64,000 nucleotides of DNA from Umbelopsis ramanniana AG (taxonomy: Eukaryota > Mucoromycota > Umbelopsidomycetes > Umbelopsidales > Umbelopsidaceae), in contig NW_026252157.1 of assembly GCF_025399195.1 (NCBI RefSeq), positions 39,800 to 103,799 on the forward strand. Direction: 5' to 3'. Positions 1-12,238 of this stretch are shown piece after piece. The notes below the pieces were generated by a model that was given only the letters and a program-made list of their open reading frames with translations, was not told the origin of the DNA and did not search any database. Positions within the stretch are counted from its first letter, which is position 1; every line of letters starts with the position of its first letter. Both the position numbers and the translations under genes were made by a program.

Positions 1-1659
1 GAGTCCAGCGGGGAAGGTGATCTTAACATGTGCTTTGAGGCAGGGAGGCGGGGGAGGATGGTCAGGCTCATCTTGGGGACCTCCCATGAATTTACCAAAG
101 AAAGAATGAGATGGACGAGGAGGATGGCCAGGACCCTTGACTTCAACAGAATATTTGCCTTCGTGGTCGAAAGAGCTGATTGCTACCAAGTCGTTCAACT
201 TCTCGTCGCTGGTAAGAATGCTGACTTCGACTTGGACTTTGTCGGCAACGGCATCGTCACTGCTAGCTTGGGTGATTTCAACTTTGGAACCGGAGAAGGC
301 ACCATCGACGAAGAGAGCAGCTTCCTTAAATTCTTCAGGTGAGAATTCTAAAGTTGTGACTTCAGAAGTCAAATTGGCGTCTTTGCAGTGGCCACCACGG
401 TGATGAGGAGGGCGTCTGTGGTGTGGGGGATGATGAGGGAATCGATGGTGAGGAGGACGGGGTTCGTCAGTTGGGTGAGGGACGTCGGAAGAGGTTGGAG
501 GTGTAGGCTCCTCAAAAAATTCGCCACCAACGTCTTCGTCATCAACAGCGTTCATAAAAGGTGGCATGTCTCTATCATCATCATATGGCATTGAATGCAA
601 TTGGTCATCGCCTTGTTCAATACCAGTGAAGTCTTCTGTCTCAACTTCTGGTACGTCAACGTCTTCATAATTAAAGTGGTGATCGTAAATTCTGATCCAT
701 TCTGAGCTGGGTACTGGATCGAAACTGGGTACATCCAACGGTGGGAATGAAACGTCGAAGTCTTCATCGATATCGTTTGCTAGATCGTTTTCGACTTCGG
801 GTTCAGGCTGAGGTTCATCGTGTGGGTGCTTTCCGTGATGCTTGCCATGGTGTCTACCATGACCTTCTCCATGGTGGTGATGATGATGATGATGATGATG
901 ATGCTTACGACCATGGAATGGCATATCATTTTCTTCGAAATCTTCATCATCTACACGTTCATCAGGACCGGGAGGTCCGTGATGGCCGTGGCGACCAGGA
1001 AAACCGGGACGACGGGAGCAACCAGGAGGACCATGGTGGAATCCACGGGGTCCATCCTGTTCCTCAGCAACGGGAGGGCCATGGTGGTGACCATGATGCC
1101 GGCCCCTGCCCCAATGATGAGGACGACCGCGACCGTGGTGGTGATCGAAATCACGGTCCTGGTCAAAGTCTGAGAACATGGAGGCAACCTTCATGGCGTA
1201 ATGATCAGGTTCAGGAATATTTTGCTCAGCAAGCTCTTCAGGGTAGTAGAAAGTGGGCTTGTCTTCGCCATTAAATTGTTGTCCTCCATACTGCAAAACA
1301 GAAAGGAAAAATTAGTTAGTTAAATAATATTTCAAAAAGGATAATTTAAACATAGCTATGTTCACTCACTCCTCTCCATGACCATGAAGGTGTGGACAGA
1401 TTAGAGAGTGCAAAGATGGTAATTGCAGCACCTAAACCTATCTTCTTGAGCATCTTACGACCTGTTGGTCAACAGAAAAGAGTGAGTGACATGTATGAAA
1501 CAGAACGATACTTGCATAATGATGACGGTGATGATAAAACCTACGCTTATGTTGGCATCTACGCTTGCAGTGACGCTTCATATCATGACCTTCGAGAGCC
1601 TCAACATCCTCTTGCATGGGGATAGGAGTGTACTCAACGTCCTTTGATTTTTCGCTCAT
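1..1659 (-). CDS. His-rich single-pass membrane protein, 3' part outside window
   Basis: I do not recognise a named family. The model is complement(<1..1290, 1370..1461, 1512..1659), with phase kept across introns of 79 and 50 nt. The protein starts MSEKSKDVEYTP, has a short basic Cys/His segment (HCKRRCQHKRR), then one hydrophobic segment (GLGAAITIFAL, around residues 55-66) that should act as a signal anchor. After it come more than 400 residues with many His, Pro, Gly, Asp and Glu, including a run of 11 His and acidic blocks. Near the left edge the chain becomes beta-like (KVEITQASSDD, KVQVEVSILTS), resembling the adhesin-like DUF4097 fold; that link is weak. The reading frame is open to base 1, so no stop is seen. 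An N-in, C-out type II topology and metal binding by the His tract are inference. Confidence 0.75.
871..903 (-). repeat. CAT/CAC triplet run coding 11 histidines
   Basis: Eleven consecutive His codons (mostly CAT) lie inside the His-rich membrane protein. On the plus strand they appear as a GTG/ATG triplet microsatellite. The run sits between acidic and Gly-rich segments and could vary in length between strains. Confidence 0.9.
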
Positions 1660-1710
1660 TTTTTGAAAGAATGAAACAAGAAGAGGTGTGAGGCCACAGC
1701 TCCGCCATCT

Positions 1711-1720
1711 TTATATAAAA
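1711..1720 (-). promoter_or_regulatory. Candidate TATA box of the His-rich protein gene
   Basis: The minus strand reads TTTTATATAA, about 52-61 bp upstream of the ATG at 1659. Position and sequence suit a TATA element, but no transcription start is visible. Confidence 0.45.
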
Positions 1721-1912
1721 TTTAGCCGTTGCCAAGACATGCGCAACCTAACCGAATGTCCGCCTCCCGTCATGATTGGCTGCCTGTCGGAATTGGAAAG
1801 ATGTACCATCTTAATTGTTCGAGAAATGCATAATGCTTATGAGGTTTTTTTTATTATATGGAAAGGAATCTATGCCAGCATACACATTATTACAGAGCTA
1901 TGCAGTGAGTAT

Positions 1913-4556
1913 CTACATAATGTCATCTCCTCTCTTCCGTCGCCTTTCATCTTGAGATACAGCAGGACTGGCTCGACCATTGTTGCCTATGGATGGAATA
2001 TCCAAAATCGTCGATGGTCCGATCGATCCACTTTGAGCCATTGTTGGATATTCATTGTCCTCTTCCTCTGACGTTTCGGTTACAGAATAACCCATTCTGC
2101 TTTGCTTTCTGGGAGATGCTGATGTAACGGCAGCTGGTAGGTATCCAGAATTGTCATCAGATGAGATGGTAGGAGGTGTTGGCGTAAGACCCATTTGATA
2201 GAATGAATTGAGATTCGGCGAGCTGCCAGTTCGCGCAGTCAGATTAGTGAAACTTCCATTTCTGTTGGATAGTCCTAGTGCCGAAGATGAACTCTTGATG
2301 CCAGTATACTCTACTGCGCCAGGGCTAGAAACGGCCGACTGTGCTCCCATTAGACTAGCTGCACTATCTCCACTGTATCGCTTTTTGGTCCAAGGCCGCG
2401 TAGGTATAGATGGTTGCGATCGAATAGAATTGCTAGACGTAGGTCTTCGTAATACACCCAAACTAGGGCTGGATCCTATATTAATAGCAATGCCTTCAGA
2501 TCCAACATTATCCAATTCTGTCACTGTAACACCATATTCGGAATCATCCACATCCAGGTCATGTACTGAAGTGGGGGCTTGATTGTACGATCGATTAGTT
2601 CTTCCTAGTCTTGAAAACCAATAGCGAGCAGTATTGTAGGTTTCGCGCAACATTCTATCAGGATGAAAATGAGATAGCTGAGAGCGGAAACCGTGAGATT
2701 GGCTGGCATGCACTGAATCTGAATTGCCGAGGATCCCCGCGTTGGGGTCATAAGAACTCTTTCCTGCTCGGCGGCGAGACCGACTGCGAGAAATACACCA
2801 TACGAGGAAACAACAAATTATCATAATCGACATAACGAAGAAAGCAAATGAATGCGCATTACTTGGCGTCAATGATTTGGGTATAGGGTTTCCTGGTATA
2901 CCGATTACGTTTTCTAGCGGTGGCTGACCATCTTCTTTATCGATAGCATGAGGGCCTTCATCATCCGTACTATGCCCTGGGGACCCATTATCCGTTACAG
3001 GGATTTGATCGGATACGTACTGAAGCATAGCACCCAAAGTCCAAGAAACTTGAATGTCATTGATGGTGTCGATACTTTGGAACGGCGGACTCCAATGCTT
3101 GGCATTGACACTTTCAATCGACTGTTCCAAGACTTCCTTTTCTTGAGCTGCCGTGCCTTGACCACCATCATCTACGATTCTTGGTATTTCGATACCATCA
3201 TGGAGCACATTGACCATCCAAGCAGCCTTGAAGCATTGCATTTCGTAACGCTGCAAATCAATTTCGTTGGCATGTTGGTGGTTCTGCCGAATCGTGTTCC
3301 ACTCCGATTGGCAATATTCGGTGGCTTTCTTCTCGTACTCAACAAAATCGTAAACCCCTCCTAGACCAAGAATATCGTGCGATGAATACCAGTATTCAGA
3401 TATTCCTACAAACTTGTTGACTAGCCAATCAATATGTGGAGTGTGTACACCATTAAATAAACAAGGTTCGGTTGGGCATTCAACATCCTTGTTCAGAAGT
3501 GGAAGGGTAGCTTCCAAGCATTTGGAGAATGATCCAGTGCCATGAAGTGTTAATGCAACACTTGTTGACGAGGAGTCGGTTAAGTTGAGATCAATAGGAA
3601 GACATGGGTCATCCAAATGGAGCGTATGATGCTCATCTAACAAGTCTGATTTTGGTCCACTCTCATCATAAGCCTTGCGTACTCGTTCCTCCAGGTACCG
3701 TCTCCTTGCTTCATTACTGCCATACCCAAGAAAGGTGGTTACAAAAACATCGTATTCAATTCGGCGTCCATCTAGGGTATGCAGCGTGATTTTCTCTAGG
3801 TCATCCATATGTTCCTCTTTCTGATGATGTTCTGGCTCAAATGCAATTTGTGTGCTAGCGCCTCCCATGTCAAGGAATCCAAATGTGTGGTGCTGCTCTC
3901 GTATACCATCTGCGTTCTTAGGTTGTTCATCGAGTGATGCACTGATGCTAGCGTCAAAGCCTCCCATCAGATAGTTGACAGCTGTCCATCCGTAAAGACC
4001 TTCCAATTCTCCTGATATGATTTTGATTTGCTTGTTGCAATTTTCTAGCTTGAAGCCAGAGTTTTTTTTGATATAATTACAGGTGGCACTTAAGATGTCC
4101 TCCTGATCTTCTTTTGGTAAAAGTCGCATACCAGCTGTGGCCATTAAAAATATAGGTGTTTGTTTATGTTCTGTGGCCGGTACAACTTCTTCGGCGAAAT
4201 CTAAAAGCATCTTCAAATGATCTCCTATGTCCTTTGTTTTGCCAGCATAAGTTGATATTCCTAGAATAGAAGTTTAGTATGCCTGCGATCTAATCAAATA
4301 TATCATCGGAAACCTTACCTGGATGCTCTTTGAGAGTCCATTTAAGCCCCAACTTGTCTCCGCGTTCCACGGTGGGTACTTTACCGCGCAGAGCCTCTAG
4401 CGGCTGGGTTTGGAGAAGATGTGCGTAATCTTTCCAAGAGTAAACGTGGACTCTAGAGCCAGAAGATCCAGCATCAATAACGATTCCGTAGCGACGATGT
4501 TCATTCCATTCCGATTCGCTCCCTATGTCCTGACGGTGAACTAGCAAAGAGGACAT
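1913..4556 (-). CDS. YND1: GDA1/CD39 family apyrase (Ynd1-like nucleoside di/triphosphatase)
   Basis: Two exons, complement(1913..4260, 4319..4556), join in frame at HPG-ISTYA, itself a family motif; 861 residues. It should hydrolyse nucleoside di- and triphosphates in the Golgi or secretory lumen, where removal of nucleoside diphosphates supports glycosylation. Apyrase conserved regions are visible: DAGSSGSRVHVYSW (residues 28-41), TAGMRLLP, and LDMGGASTQIAFEP. A membrane segment (FAFFVMSIMIICCFLVWCI) follows near residue 550, then a Ser-rich tail of about 300 residues. There is no N-terminal signal anchor, so the layout matches yeast Ynd1, which has only a C-terminal anchor, rather than Gda1. 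The start is the first ATG before the first conserved region. The tail is long and its function unknown. Confidence 0.92.
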
Positions 4557-5898
4557 TGATTCAATAATTTATCCTGTAGGAACAAGTAAAGCGGTGCGAG
4601 GGTAAGAATCCGAGTGTGTGGTGATTTATTCTATTGTTGTCTAGGCCAGTTAAGAAAGCATAATCTTGGGGCTTTTGGTAAAAGATAATGTAGACTTTCC
4701 AATGAAAGTTCTGATGAGCGGATCCGATGGCGATGGAGATGAATAAAGCAGGCCTTGTCTTTTCTGAGGTAGCAAAGTGGTTCAGTTGCACTGCAATTTT
4801 CACCGGATTGATTGGCGGGGCATATAATCTGGGTTTTATTTTTGGGATTTTTTTTTTTTTGTGACGATCGACGAATACATTCTACAGTAACGTATTGCCT
4901 TCAGGAACATAGCAAAAGAAATCTCGCAATTAGCAGTGGATTTGACGACGTTATATAAAATTATCTGTCGACACTAAAAATGAATAGAAGAATTGGTTAA
5001 CGCAGACGACATAACCTTTTGAAACGGTATTGTTTTGAATGAGCTCATATTTGGATAGTTTTTCCTGCAGCTGCAAGAGCGATCATGCTGATATTTTGCG
5101 TTCAAAACACAAATACAAAGGCAAAGGCTGCGCATGACTGAGAAACGAACCTACAATTACTGTGTATTTCAACATGCAACTGAGTCTGACTACAAACTTC
5201 TCAAACTCTACTTAAACTGTCCTGTGTTTCTCTAATAATGTCTACGCTTTCCGAGTGCAAATCTTTATGTTCTCTTAATATGTACTGAAGTAAGTTTATC
5301 GTCAAATGTATTCAGAACATTGGCTTAAAAAACTCTCTTTCTTTTTTGGAAATGTTACGTTACATATCCGAGCTTTTTCTGGTCTTTTCCAAACTTTCAG
5401 AACTACCATTTTCAAAAACGGCAAGATATTGTTTACTGTGTGCATCGACGAAAAAGAGATTGGCGTGGGGTTATTCAACTTGGGTAGATTTCGTGAAAAT
5501 ATGTCAAATATCACGCTGTGCTGACATAAAGTGGGCATCCACACTTCCTGCAACCTGCTGCACTTTCCGATAAGGGTGGTCCTGAGCCTGAGTAAAAGAA
5601 CAACAGCCGACCATTAAATTACACTCATTCAGCACCTGATTACACGTAAAGGCGTCTTTGTAAGATATACTAATTATTTTCTATAACGATAAGTATATCT
5701 TGTACTTTAATGGCTTTGACCATGGTGTATCATGTAATGGCTTTGAAGACAGTGCATAAGATATCGGTTTCAATAGTCCTTAGCATCCTGATTGGTTGCA
5801 GATGACCCAATCAAACCCCGTATGAATTGGCAATATCTCTCTTTTTTTTGTTTCAACCCAGCTTTGTTAAGGAACTACATTCCCCTCAATCATAGTGA
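4557..5898. other. Intergenic region between divergent apyrase and transporter genes
   Basis: About 1.3 kb without a supportable gene. The open frames here are short, lack family motifs and are crossed by stops in every plausible splice join. It contains a poly(T) tract near 4850. It should carry the promoters of both flanking genes, but I see no clear named element. Confidence 0.6.
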
Positions 5899-7736
5899 AT
5901 GACAGACGCCAGTCCACCTGTTCCGGTAGCAGGTAGCCGGAGGCGATACACTCTCGGTATTGTTGCCTTGCTATTGGTGGTAGTAATATGGGTGTCCTCT
6001 TCTTTTGTTATGAATGTAAGTTAACAAAGTGGCACAGCACAGAACACAAAACAGATAAGCAACATAACAGTCTATGCCTCCCGTTCTAACCATTGCTACC
6101 ATTCAGAGCATTTTCGGCGAACAATCTTACAACAAACCATTCCTCATCACCTATGTCAACACGGCTTCCTTTTCTTTCTACCTTTTGCCATTTTTGCTGA
6201 AAAAGAAGCTGTCAAATAAGAAAACTAATCATGTGGATGAACTTAGGTATGTATCATCAATTGATTTCATGATAATGCGATATTAGTTACTCATACAAAA
6301 TATCTCGTGCGTTGATGCAAACAAAGTGTTTCAGTACCGGTATGTAGTGTCATTGCCTTACAAACAATATCAAACCATGTGTATCTGACTGAATTGTTAC
6401 TCTCAGATCGAGCGAGCGCAGTCGACTTCAATGGTAGCTAATGATCAGGAGGCATTAGGCGAAAGCTCTCTTTTTCTGAGAGCAGACGCCGAAAACAATC
6501 AAGCTCATGACGAAATCAATTACGGTCCTCCTCCAGCTGATAAATTATCGACGAAGGAGACAATCCAACTCAGCCTTACTTTCTGCATCGTTTGGTTCTT
6601 GGCCAATTGGTCTACCAATGCCAGTCTAGCGTACACCACGGTTGGAAGTTCGACCATTTTATCGTCAATGTCCGGTATGAACCCAGATGAAAGTCATTTC
6701 TCGTCAATTGGAAATTGCGTATTAATGACTTGAGTGCACTAGGTTTGTTCACCTTGGGTATTGGTGCCATGTTTGGTATCGAAAGGATCAATGGGTTAAA
6801 AATTGCTGCCGTCTTTGTTAGGTACTTATTTATAGCGTGTTGAAGTGTTTCATGAGGGATCATACATTACATAACTAATTACCTTTCGATTTGCACTTTA
6901 GTTTGATCGGTGTATCCCTTGTATCATACGCCGATAAAAACGCAAGCACTCTTCCTATTGAATCACCTTCGTCTCCTAGCAATCCACTTTTAGGTGATAT
7001 CTTGGCTCTACTGGGAGCATTTTTCTATGGTTGCTATACGATATTGCTGAAAATCCGTATTCAAGATGAGTCTCGATTGGACATGTCACTCTTCTTTGGA
7101 TTCGTTGGAGCATTCAATGTTGTGCTATTATGGCCATGCTTTGGTATACTACATGCTCTCGGCATCGAGCGACTTGAATTGCCAAGCACCGCTGCGGTTT
7201 GGGGACTTATATTTCTGAATGCCCTCATTGGAACCTTCTTGTAAGTTTTCATAGCCATCACTCTGGTTTGTTCCTCACAAGTCAATTCTGATTTTGATAT
7301 CCCTAGGTCGGATTATTTATGGCTGTTAGCCATGCTCATGACTTCTCCTCTAGTTGTAACTCTTGGATTGTCGTTGACGGTAAGTACTTGATAACAAATT
7401 AACGCCAATAGTAAACTGCGTTTCTAATTAATGTTACAGATCCCTGTTGCATTAACTGGAGATTTTGTATTCAAGCATGTGGTACCCAACCTCCAATACT
7501 GGGCAGGAGCCATTCTTGTCATCGCAGGATTCCTTTCTGTCAACATGGCTGCTCTTTCAGAAGTAGATGAGGCAGAAATACTGGAAGGTCGACAATTAGT
7601 ACCTCAAGAAGACCCTCTTGACACTTCATTAGAAGATCGACATAACATATACAACCAGAATATACCCAAAGGTTCACAAAATAGCTTAAATAGCACTGGA
7701 AGTTACCACTCAATGGATCAGACCGCCCCTCGATAA
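5899..7736 (+). CDS. SLC35F5/THI74-type drug-metabolite transporter family membrane protein
   Basis: Seven exons: 5899..6015, 6107..6250, 6407..6674, 6743..6821, 6902..7240, 7307..7379, 7440..7736; 438 residues, all phases consistent. The family is the solute carrier 35F5 group, which includes yeast Thi74 and YML018C (vacuolar or mitochondrial membrane); the substrate is not settled. Visible features are a first membrane segment (GIVALLLVVVIWVSSSFV), the motif YNKPFLITYVNTASF typical of this group, a hydrophilic loop from about 88 to 130, then several further membrane helices (SLTFCIVWFLANW, LALLGAFFYGCYTILL, PLVVTLGLSLT). The C-terminal tail is hydrophilic. Exon 2 ends at a GTATCA donor; the more standard GTATGT four bases upstream leads to a stop in the next exon, so I rejected it. 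Confidence 0.85.
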
Positions 7737-8190
7737 CCGTACGCCTCGTGACGATAAAAAGATTCTATCGCTAGTATACTTTTAATTGCAGTAATAATTA
7801 CTCTCATCCACTAGTCACCATTTGCTGGCTAGGTGTATTTCTATTTTCACTTATAAAGTGGTTTGATCGCTGGCTCGGCTGGAACTTGAGCAAATGAATG
7901 TTATGCGGTCTAACACTGAGCCTCTGAAAACACCAGAGGCTTTAGCACATGTTCCGTTATTTGGAGATGAAACCCAGCGTTCTAATGAGCGAGTATATAA
8001 TCTGGCATTTTAATTCCTGTAAACAAGGCTATCTGCTTTGTCTACTCACTTATCTCCAAAAAGATGATACCCCACAAAATCAAATTTTAAAAATCAATGA
8101 TAATAAAGCATACATTGAGGTATTTATCTTAACGTAAGTTATGAAAATTGGTGATATGCGTCGTTAAAGCATAGCGAAGTCTTTTGTGTC
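7737..8190. other. Convergent intergenic region (3' ends of transporter and chitinase genes)
   Basis: About 450 bp between two 3' ends. It is AT-rich with only short frames, and should hold both 3' UTRs. I see no RNA gene or other feature. Confidence 0.6.
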
Positions 8191-10415
8191 TTAATAGACA
8201 AAGTTGATGGTAGAGGGATCAACACCAACGAAGACATCACCACCGGCTTTGCTGCCCTTGATATCAATCAAAACAGCTTCGCTCTGAGGAGCTACCTTCT
8301 TGCGATTGCTCTTGATAGTTACGGTTGTTCCTGACTGGGTAACTTTTCCAAGGCTGCTTGAACCGACGGTCTGACCGGCAGCGACATTGAAGGTGAGAGT
8401 CCAGGAAGCTCCAATAGGCTTGGTTGCAGCTGCGCGAACGTTGAACAATCCAGTGAATTCTGTGCCACCCACTGCAGCATCATCAACTACAAACGCCACT
8501 TGAGCATTTTGACTCTTGGTCTTTGGCACTGGACCGCCGAGAACTGCTTGCAAGGCTTGAGCACTTCCTGAGGGGCAAATCTGGGTGTGACCACTTGCAT
8601 AGTCGCAATAGACTGAAGCACCATTGCTACTAAGCTGGCAAATGAGACCGGATGAACAGCTTTGGAGAACCCATTTTCCATTATCGCATTGAGCAAATTG
8701 CGTTCCAGCACAGCCATAACTAGTGGTACAAGCTGCACCGGCGACGGGGCACGATCCAGTAGATGTTGGAGAGGCAGTAGTGGTGGTCTTGGTTGTAGTA
8801 GTAGTAGCCTTGGTGGTGGTAGTAGCCTTGGTTGTAGTAGTGGTCCTATTTTAAAAAATGAGCATAGTTGCATACCATAATTTAGTTGGCAAGTTGTCAT
8901 ATTTGATTCTTACTTGGCTGTGGTGGTGGTGCCAGTGGATGTACCGCAGTTACTTCCGCTATGGACATATCCAGCCACTACAGTGGCAAAGTTAGGGCTG
9001 ACTTCAGTATTGTCAAAAGCCTCAGATGCGTCCCCTTTAAAAATTAAAAGATCAGTCATTTGCATTACAGTGCTCATGGTAGAGTAATACCTACACATCA
9101 TTACACCACCAAAGGAGCTGTATTGACTACGAAGAGAAGGAATGGTCGACTGGAGAGTGCTAGCGGTCACATATCCGCTACCGGCGGCGCCCTTGCTTCC
9201 TGGGAGGCCAAGGAATACTCTGACATTGGGGTTCTTGGAGCTCTTGGCCCAGGTATCCCAAGTGTTAAAGTTGAAGCTTCCTCCTGAAACGGAGCAGTAG
9301 TTGTTATCTATTGTATATAAAATGAGTCATGTGATTTTGTACCTTGACTTGCAAACTATTGTTATTACTCACAGAATTGGACCCAAACAAAGTCATACCA
9401 GGCATTGGTCAAAGAGTCGCCGAGCCACTGATCGGGATAAGGACATTGCGGTGCTCCACTGATGAAATACTGCTTAGAAGTATCGGAAGCTAGATCGTGC
9501 ACGAGCTTTCAGAAAAATCATGTTGACCACGGCAAAATGTCATTCGAACACTTACCATAATGAGTTCTCATTTGAGTAATAAATGCAGCATAACCGGTGT
9601 TAGTACCACCTTCGATGTCCAGATCAAAACCGTCAACAACGGCATCGCCAAAAGGGCGCAAGGTTGCGCCTCCATTTCCGAATAAGCCCCAGATCTGGTC
9701 GGCATAGCTTTGTGCTTGAGTGTTATTGGTAAAGCCGTAAGTTCCAACAGCACCACCTGTGAAGGAGCACACATGGTATCAGTAAAAATTGACAGAAAAA
9801 AAAAACGATTGAAAAGGCTAATCACCCACCAAGAGACAGTAGCACTTTCTTTCCATTAGCTTGACAGGTCTTGATATCTATCGGTTAATTTTGTGATTAA
9901 TAAAATTGCATGCTATCACCGTTGGCAACATCTTTCTTCCGCGAAATATCGTACCATTTCCAATGGTGGGGCAATGATAGAGATTAGTTCCAGAAAAGTA
10001 AGTGCAACCGCCATCCTCGTTAGCAAAGTCGATTTCAGGTTCGCCGCCAGGGCCATAGAAAACGTAGAGGAACGACAAAACGAGAATGTCCACGGTGCTT
10101 CCAGAGCAGTAAGAAGCCAAACTCTGTCACAAAAAAATTATGCAACTGTTTAGACATGTGGGAACAATAGATAATATATATAATATGTTAAAGCGTTGTA
10201 AAATTGTAAAATGTACCTGTTGATTATTTGATGAATCTTGTCCCCTGCAAGATGAGAGAGTCAGTTACAGGGCATCAAGAGATTCAATAGGTTCAAAATA
10301 ATTACCAGTATAAAACGTATTGGCCATTGCAAGTGGGATTGTAGGCGCTTACAATGGAGCTGGATAAGAATGCCGCAGCGGTAGCGATCTTTGTTAAGAA
10401 ACCCGAGGAGACCAT
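8191..10415 (-). CDS. Secreted GH18 class III chitinase with chitin-binding module
   Basis: Nine exons: complement(8191..8845, 8914..9034, 9095..9307, 9373..9489, 9556..9756, 9830..9877, 9955..10123, 10217..10244, 10306..10415); 553 residues. It should cleave chitin in the fungal wall. A signal peptide (MVSSGFLTKIATAAAFLSSS, ending near residue 24) precedes a class III catalytic domain with YVLYWGQDS, LLSLGGAVGTYGF and the active-site motif DGFDLDIE (about 160-167; the Glu is the acid/base). GGVMMWDASEAF marks its last strand. A Thr-rich linker follows, then a Cys-rich module (CPVAGAACTTSYGC onward) like CBM19, then a C-terminal beta domain of about 115 residues ending TINFVY. The architecture resembles the chitinases described from Rhizopus oligosporus. 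The last domain is probably also carbohydrate-binding; this is inference. Confidence 0.93.
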
Positions 10416-12238
10416 ATTGATGTAAGCTGAGTATTCAGGACCCTGTCTATCAAATATTTGCTCAATTTATAGGTGTCCGTAGGGATGGTGTGGAACACAA
10501 GAAAAGACTGTGGTTCAATCAGACTATGATTTAGTTTCCAGACCCTTGAACGACCGGAATTTTGTGATGCGTACCTTCTGTCCCAAGATATCAATTGTGA
10601 ACACAATTTACAAAAGCAATTCCACCAGCATACGTTTGTTGTAACACAAAGAGGTTCAGGGTAGGTTGGCGTAAAGGGTTCTGCAGACAAATTAAATGAC
10701 GAGCATAGCGAGATAAATAAATTTTAATGGTCTATCATTCCTTTGACCATCTCGTTCCTGAATAAAAAAATTGGAATCGAACCAACACTTGGTATGACGT
10801 GGAAATCTTTTCCAGTTGAAGACATCTTTATTGAGAAACGAAAGTACTAGCAACTGCTTAAAGGCATATAGTCGGGGGATTACAGAAATCGAGAGCCGAA
10901 AGCATGCTGCATGGGAGTTGAGGATAACAGATGTGTATGCAGACCTCTATCTACGGGTCCTTGTACTGCAGCAATCCAGGTAACACCACTTCCATAAGTT
11001 CCCATATTAAAAATTACTTCTGATTTAGGTAGAAGTACCTTTTTCCTCCGAGCGTGATCAGGGCCATATGCAAGCGCGTCTTTACTGCTCGACCGATGGC
11101 GACGCTTTGTGTGATGTTACAAAGATTATGGTTCACAGACGTGCGGATCGAGTAGTCAATACCAGACCCTTAATTCAGCACTTTTTCATTTTCATTTCAT
11201 TAAAACTTCTTTTTATGTTGAAAACAAAAAATTGCAGATTTACATTCCCCAATAGCTTTGAATTTATGTTTGACCGATTGTAGAATATGTGGTACCAGAA
11301 CGCATATTGTTGTGTTTGCTCCATTAGATATATATATATACTTATATACTTTTTGCAGCAATGAGTTTTAAGCCGAAGATTGAAGTACTGGACTGAACCA
11401 TATGAACAAGTATTTCCACCGTAATGGTGAAGAGCATCTTGTGGCCTAGTGAAAAAGCCGCACACCCCATTGTAAAAGCTATTTCTAGAGATAAGCTGTC
11501 CTCTCTTGTGGCCACTTTGCAGTTTCTTCTTTGCTCCTTCAGCCAAACAAGATCCCACATTATAAAAGTAGATCGCAGTAAGCTGGCTTATAGGATATTC
11601 TTCATAACGGTACGTTAGTGGTCATAATATAACTGCTTTTAGGAGAAGAACTCTATCTGTAGTTAATCAAAAAAGAAAAAGTTAGCAGGTTACAAATATC
11701 ATGTACTTAGTTAGCTACACATCGACTGCATCGTTCTAGCAAGTTGTGGTAGAAAAGAAACCACATCCATCGAGCATCTTTATTCGAGAGCAGCTGTAGG
11801 CTAAGCATAAGTTCACAACGCTATAAAAAGTCTAATAATATAAGCGTTGCCTTGCCCTACATGGAATTTGGCCGAGGAAACAGGAAAATAAATACACATA
11901 GAGCCAATAATAAAATATTATACCCTTATGCACAATTACGAAATGCAGAGTAGCCGAACATCGACCCCTTAAGAGTGCGAAACCCATTATACTTCTGAAC
12001 AATGTGTGATGGGTGCTTAAATTAGAGGCCAATAGCAAGCAAGGGAATGAGGCGATCCGTTGTTGCCGTGGTTTGCCAATCTCCATTGAATGTCCGCTCT
12101 ACACGATCGAATTTCATAATCTGATCCAGAGATTTGTCATCGGTGCTCAATACTTTGTCAGCCCAGGAACAGTATAATTACAGCTTATTGTGACCTGCAA
12201 ATTTACTAAAATCTTTTCCCTTCCCTCTGTCAACTACT
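10416..12238. other. Gene-poor stretch between divergent chitinase and oxidoreductase genes
   Basis: About 1.8 kb, one of the longest gene-free intervals here. The best open frame is a 127-codon one at 11175..11558 on the minus strand, which has no recognisable motif. A (TA)n run lies near 11330. I found no tRNA, repeat boundary or transposon end. Confidence 0.55.
10465..10471 (-). promoter_or_regulatory. Candidate TATA box of the chitinase gene
   Basis: The minus strand reads TATAAAT, 50-56 bp upstream of the chitinase ATG at 10415, a usual distance for a fungal TATA element with a short leader. Confidence 0.4.

Noticed and set aside
741-1274. 177-codon plus-strand frame rich in His, Asp and Gly
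   Set aside because: It is the antisense shadow of the CAT/CAC-rich exon of the minus-strand His-rich protein, whose frame stays open for about 1.3 kb and joins upstream exons in phase.
10755-10845. tRNA-like sequence on the minus strand
   Set aside because: GGTTCGATTCC resembles a T-arm, and parts of a D-arm and acceptor can be drawn, but the anticodon stem does not form and the acceptor pairing is out of register by two bases. Treated as chance.
11175-11558. 127-codon minus-strand frame in the 1.8-kb gene-poor stretch
   Set aside because: No motif, odd composition with a run from a (TA)n tract (YISIYIYL), and no promoter or splice evidence.
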